Shown here: positions 60,106 through 64,000 of the stretch, piece by piece
How positions within the stretch are numbered: the stretch's first letter is position 1
Layout: the number at the start of each line of letters is the position of its first letter
DNA from: Anadara kagoshimensis
Lineage: Eukaryota > Mollusca > Bivalvia > Arcoida > Arcidae
Assembly (NCBI GenBank): GCA_021292105.1
Contig: CM037869.1
Coordinates: forward strand, 2,885,001-2,949,000
Direction of reading: 5' to 3'
Length of the DNA: 64,000 bases
Translations under genes and position numbers: made by a program
The notes under the pieces: generated by a model
The model's input: only the letters and a program-made list of their open reading frames with translations
The model's database searches: none
What the model was told of the DNA's origin: nothing

Positions 60106-61223
60106 TTTTCTATTACCTGTTAACAATATCCAGTACTACATGCTAAACCGATAAATAATGACTACTTGACTGTTAAACATCAAAACTGAAACCCTCATGT
60201 AAAATCAAGATTTAGGATATTTAACACTTTTTTATTAATTCTGTTATAATACCGTTGACCAAGTTTCAATGACGTTTATATAAAACACAAAATTTATTTT
60301 TCTGGACTCGAAAGATATTCCATAATACCACCTTTCTTTGCATATGCATGAAGTTAAAACGCACAATGGTATCAACTGCTATAAATGATTAAACAAGGTG
60401 CAAAAAACCATCTTTTTGGTATACTGCCAAGTCATACTCTCTCTTTCTTATTACCATGTGTTACTATTATCTGTAGGTTTTTCACCCTGCCCCCACCAAA
60501 GGTTACAAATTCTGTAGAAAAGTCTGTTTTTAATCCTGAACATATGTAACATTCACCTGGCTGTCTTGTCTGTGGTCGATGTTGTAACTAGGTTTTCTAG
60601 ATTTTAATAACATGTTTGACTTAATTAACTAGAAAATGTTTTTATGTTATGAAAATCTGTTCATTTCACTGTTACAGGAAGACAAAATCTACACACAGCT
60701 GTCACAATGTCATCTTTCTTACAATATTAGATAAATTGGTATTAGATACTTGTCAGAAAGATTTCCCTTTGTACCCTTTACTTAAATTTTTATTTTGACT
60801 AATAAATTGAAGCCAAAACGAGGAAATTGAACCTTTTTTGTGAAAAATAATGGCTCAAAAATTTGACATAGGAATACAAAAGATTGTTTAACCAAAAAAT
60901 CTCTCTCAGCATCGCTACTACGTCAGATCAGTTGGTAGAGTTTTCTTTCCATATGTAGAAAATCAGGATTTGTAACCTAGCCATGTACAATACTTGAAAA
61001 TAGGTACCGGTAATGACTTCTTTCGACTAACATTTAGAATACTCATGGGACCATTTGGAAAAGACCTTTAAAACTGATTACCCATGTTGTAATAGGCATG
61101 GCACACTGATGAACACTCCCTTCACATTGCCCTGCAAAGGTAAAATTTTTTCTACTTTGCCTTTAGCTGGCAACATCTTGATACTAATATTATGTTCTAG
61201 ACTGGGATGAAAAACCCCCATTC

Positions 61224-61330
61224 CCTCTCTCTCTCTGTATTTATTTTGCAGTGTATCTACCTGTACTTGGTATATGTAGTACATCAGTGTGATGTATGTT
61301 AGGTCTCTCCCTCTCTCTCTCTCTCTCTTT
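61224..61330 (+). repeat. CT microsatellites in a 110-bp duplication
   Basis: (CT)n at 61224-61236 and 61306-61328. Sequence after each (GTGTATCTACCTGTACTTGG) is duplicated, around 61250 and 61378. Confidence 0.85.
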
Positions 61331-61699
61331 ATTCTGCAGACATGATCCACTAATACCTTGTTTACATTTTGTACTAGTGTATCTACCTGTACTTGGTATA
61401 TATTGTATATATTATATATGTAGTGTGATGTATGTCAGGTTTATGTCTACACGTGTCTGTGCATATATATACAACTAATTAATCCTGTCTGTGAAATGTA
61501 CAGTCTACTGCATATGTGTTTTTGTATCTTAAAACTTAAAACTAAATAAGTTTTCAAAAAAGCAAAAATTAAAACTTATCCTATAAACCACACAGTATAT
61601 TTTCAAGTCTCTCCGTTTTAGTTAACAAGATATTCAGTAGAGTGGAGCGGTACTTTTACTCATATATATCAGGAACCTATTACTTATATCAAGGCATTC

Positions 61700-62000
61700 A
61701 GTTTAGCAATGGTAGAGGAAACAGAAGTGTCTGGAGAAAACAATTGACCCTAGACAAGCAAACTAAAAACTCAATTGACCCTAGGCAAGCAAACTAGAAA
61801 CTCAATTGACCCTAGACAAGCAAACTAAAAACTCAATTGACCCTAGGCAAGCAAACTAGAAACTCAATTGACCCTAGGCAAGCAAACTAAAAACTTTCTC
61901 ACACTAGCCTAAGAACTGTCCCAAGCAGGATCCGAACCCAGCCAATAAGAGGCTTTGTGATCTATAACCATGTGTTTTAGACCACTAAGCCACCAAAACC
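61700..62000 (-). mobile_element. SINE family B, reverse, interrupted by a minisatellite
   Basis: GGTAGAGGAAACAGAAGTGT, then a five-copy 31-bp repeat, then AACTTTCTCACACTAGCCTA, GCAGGATCCGAACCCAGCCA and TAGACCACTAAGCCACC (complement of the A box). The internal CAATTGACCC stretch has expanded in tandem. Confidence 0.7.
61741..61894 (+). repeat. 31-bp minisatellite, 5 copies
   Basis: CAATTGACCCTAGRCAAGCA begins at 61741, 61772, 61803, 61834 and 61865. Units alternate between AGACAAGC...TAAAAAC and AGGCAAGC...TAGAAAC. It grew inside a SINE family B copy. Confidence 0.95.
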
Positions 62001-62619
62001 TGACAGCTAGAATAGAGGCTGTGTCTGAACTTCACATTGATCTGTTCAGAATTCTTGAACAGTTGAGTATTCATCTTCATTTATATATTTATTAAAATTA
62101 TACATTTTGAATCAGGCTGGTGTAATTGAACTCAACAACCCTCAGATGACATTTTTAAAGGGTGTTTATCTGCATTCCCACAAAAGGTCCATTAGGATTC
62201 AAGACCCATTACACTAATTTTATACAAAATATAGCATGCTGTTTAGATGATATTATCTAACAGATCACCCAGTACTGTGCTAATATTAAACAGACAATAT
62301 TGAACTTTGTTTAAAACAAATAAATATTCTTTTAAGAGATAACAAAATAATGAGGGATTATTTATTCTTTCTTTTAAGTGGCACTTTACTCAACAAGCCA
62401 CCCACACAAGGGTGTAGTACCATTTCTATCTGACCCGTTTTTAAATGAAGTACAGTCTTATAAATACAATGACACATTAGCATTGATTTCCTGATGTATT
62501 TTTTTTTATGTTTGATTATCTCATTTTTGGCACACAATGTTGCACATATTCCTTTATAATTTGACCAATTAAACTAATAAGTGTATACTTGTATACATTG
62601 CATTAACTATATTTGTATA

Positions 62620-62900
62620 CAATGAACCCAATATTTTGTGTACAATGTAGCCAATACTTTGTGTACAACATAGCCAATACTTTGTGTACAATGTAGCCAA
62701 TATTTTGTGTACAATGTAGCCAATTCTTTGTACAATGTAGCCAATATTTGGTGTACAATGTAGCCCATTCTTTGTACAATGTAGCTAGTTTTGTGTACAA
62801 TTTAGTCATTATCTTATATACCGTAACAAACATTCAAATTGCAATGTAGCTAATATTTGGTATATACATAAATGTATTGTAGCAAATATTTTGTATACAA
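62620..62900 (+). repeat. 22-24 bp minisatellite
   Basis: About ten variants of GTACAATGTAGCCAATATTTTGT with length shifts. Open frames through it on the minus strand are by-products. Confidence 0.9.
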
Positions 62901-64000
62901 TGTTCATGTATAATTGATTGTTAGAATATTAACAGTTCATGTATACAATATTACTTAGTTTACCGACTATGGAAGCTCAGTTCCCAAAGACTGGAAGAAG
63001 AAAAGTGGCAATTTTTCAGTGATTGCTACTCATAATTATTAAATGAAAATTAAAGGGTCCTTTCCAAAATCAACTGTGAAATTGTCCAGGTTATGATCAT
63101 TTGGGTAGTTTAGAGTAATGATAAGTTAAAAGAACTTAATAAGTGCTTCAAAATAATGTAAAAACAGACCATCATTTACCTAGTACTATATACCATATAT
63201 GCAATCACATGACTTGTGACCTCTGTCCACACTATAAACTGGACAAAGGTTTTGTTTACCTGGTCAATACACTGGACTTTGTTTGTGACATCTATTGTTA
63301 CTATAAATAGAAAAAATCTTAATCCCAAACTACTACACTACACAATGACAATAAAAACAGGTATTTCCACTGCCCTTGACAATCCCCTAAATAACCTATA
63401 TATAGCCAATCTTTCTAAATATATCTTTGCAGGTGCAGTTGTAGAAGTTTTACATTATAACACAATCCTTTACCAAATAGCCCAAAGAACATAAACCATG
63501 ATAATACAAAATCATAAATGATTTCCTTAATATTGGTTCAAATTTGTTTCATGATATTTTGTTTGGCTGATGTGTACTTGATTGACTGAACTGTTTATTT
63601 TCATTTTAATTGATTTTGGTCAAACCCCGATTGTTATACAGAAGACCCAGATCTGTTGCAAATACATGTACATCACAAAATATGTTCATTATAGATCCAT
63701 ATCTGTTTAACAGAAAGTAAGAGTCTAATAAATTAGTGGTCTGACAGCTCATGCCACTGTTTGTGTGGCATACTCTTTTCGTCTTCCTTAAATTCCTATT
63801 TATGATTTTTAATTTATTTCGACTTTTAAGTCACATTTTTGCTTTTGTTTTGTGCCTTTTTATGTTTTTGCAATGTTTTACTCAGTACCACATGTATGTT
63901 TTATCTTTGACTTATATGCAATATTACTTGCATAAAATGTAATATTTTATCATTTGTATAGTCTATTCACACAAGGTCAATAAATCCTGTGTTACTTTGC

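Larger units (their letters stand above)
45034..64000 (-). other. presumed large YAP intron (no exon recognised)
   Basis: The YAP exon at 44813-45033 opens in mid-codon, so an upstream exon must exist. I looked on the minus strand for the first half of WW1 (PxGWE, YFLN) and for the TEAD-binding block and found neither. The stretch is full of SINEs and tandem arrays. If all of it is one intron it exceeds 19 kb, plausible for the first introns of YAP genes. Confidence 0.6.

Noticed and set aside
45034..64000. Missing YAP N-terminal exons
   Set aside because: I searched the minus strand for the first half of WW1 and the TEAD-binding block and saw nothing convincing, so none is annotated. A translated search with YAP proteins would settle it.

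Overview
The window is animal nuclear DNA: AT-rich, with long GT-AG introns, tRNA-derived SINEs, palindromic MITE-like elements, minisatellites and satellite arrays. Gene structure and repeat types point to a lophotrochozoan, most likely a bivalve mollusc. That is inference; the genus cannot be fixed from sequence alone. Two protein-coding genes are supported, facing each other tail to tail, each with its 5' end outside the window.

Region 1 (about 1.5-29.0 kb, + strand): UDP-glucose:glycoprotein glucosyltransferase (UGGT), the ER folding sensor that re-glucosylates misfolded glycoproteins in the calnexin/calreticulin cycle. I could join 34 exons in one reading frame (about 1275 residues), missing only the N-terminal roughly 250-280 residues. 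It ends in a GT24 catalytic domain with an intact DADQ motif and a C-terminal KDEL retention signal. Its introns hold many repeats, and at four places short tandem duplications have copied an exon edge with its splice site (exons 1, 5, 22 and 26).

Region 2 (29.0-40.7 kb): no coding sequence found. It should hold the two 3' UTRs plus MITEs, SINE fragments and two inverted repeats that may lie in the YAP 3' UTR.

Region 3 (40.7-45.0 kb, - strand): the last six exons of a YAP/Yorkie transcriptional co-activator of the Hippo pathway. They cover the end of WW1, all of WW2, a Q/G-rich linker, a coiled coil, a LATS-type HxRxxS site with DSG motif, and a C-terminal TWL PDZ-binding motif.

Region 4 (45.0-64.0 kb): probably a large YAP intron. 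No exon was found. It is dense with tandem arrays: a 116-bp near-identical array, a 145-bp array of about 11 copies inside a larger repeat element, about 115-bp and about 175-bp arrays, and minisatellites. The two genes act in unrelated pathways; nothing suggests more than chance adjacency. I see no new multi-gene system here. The most unusual signals are the recurrent exon-edge duplications in UGGT, the clustering of dispersed repeats just upstream of UGGT 3' splice sites, and a satellite array whose every unit carries nuclear-receptor-like sites.
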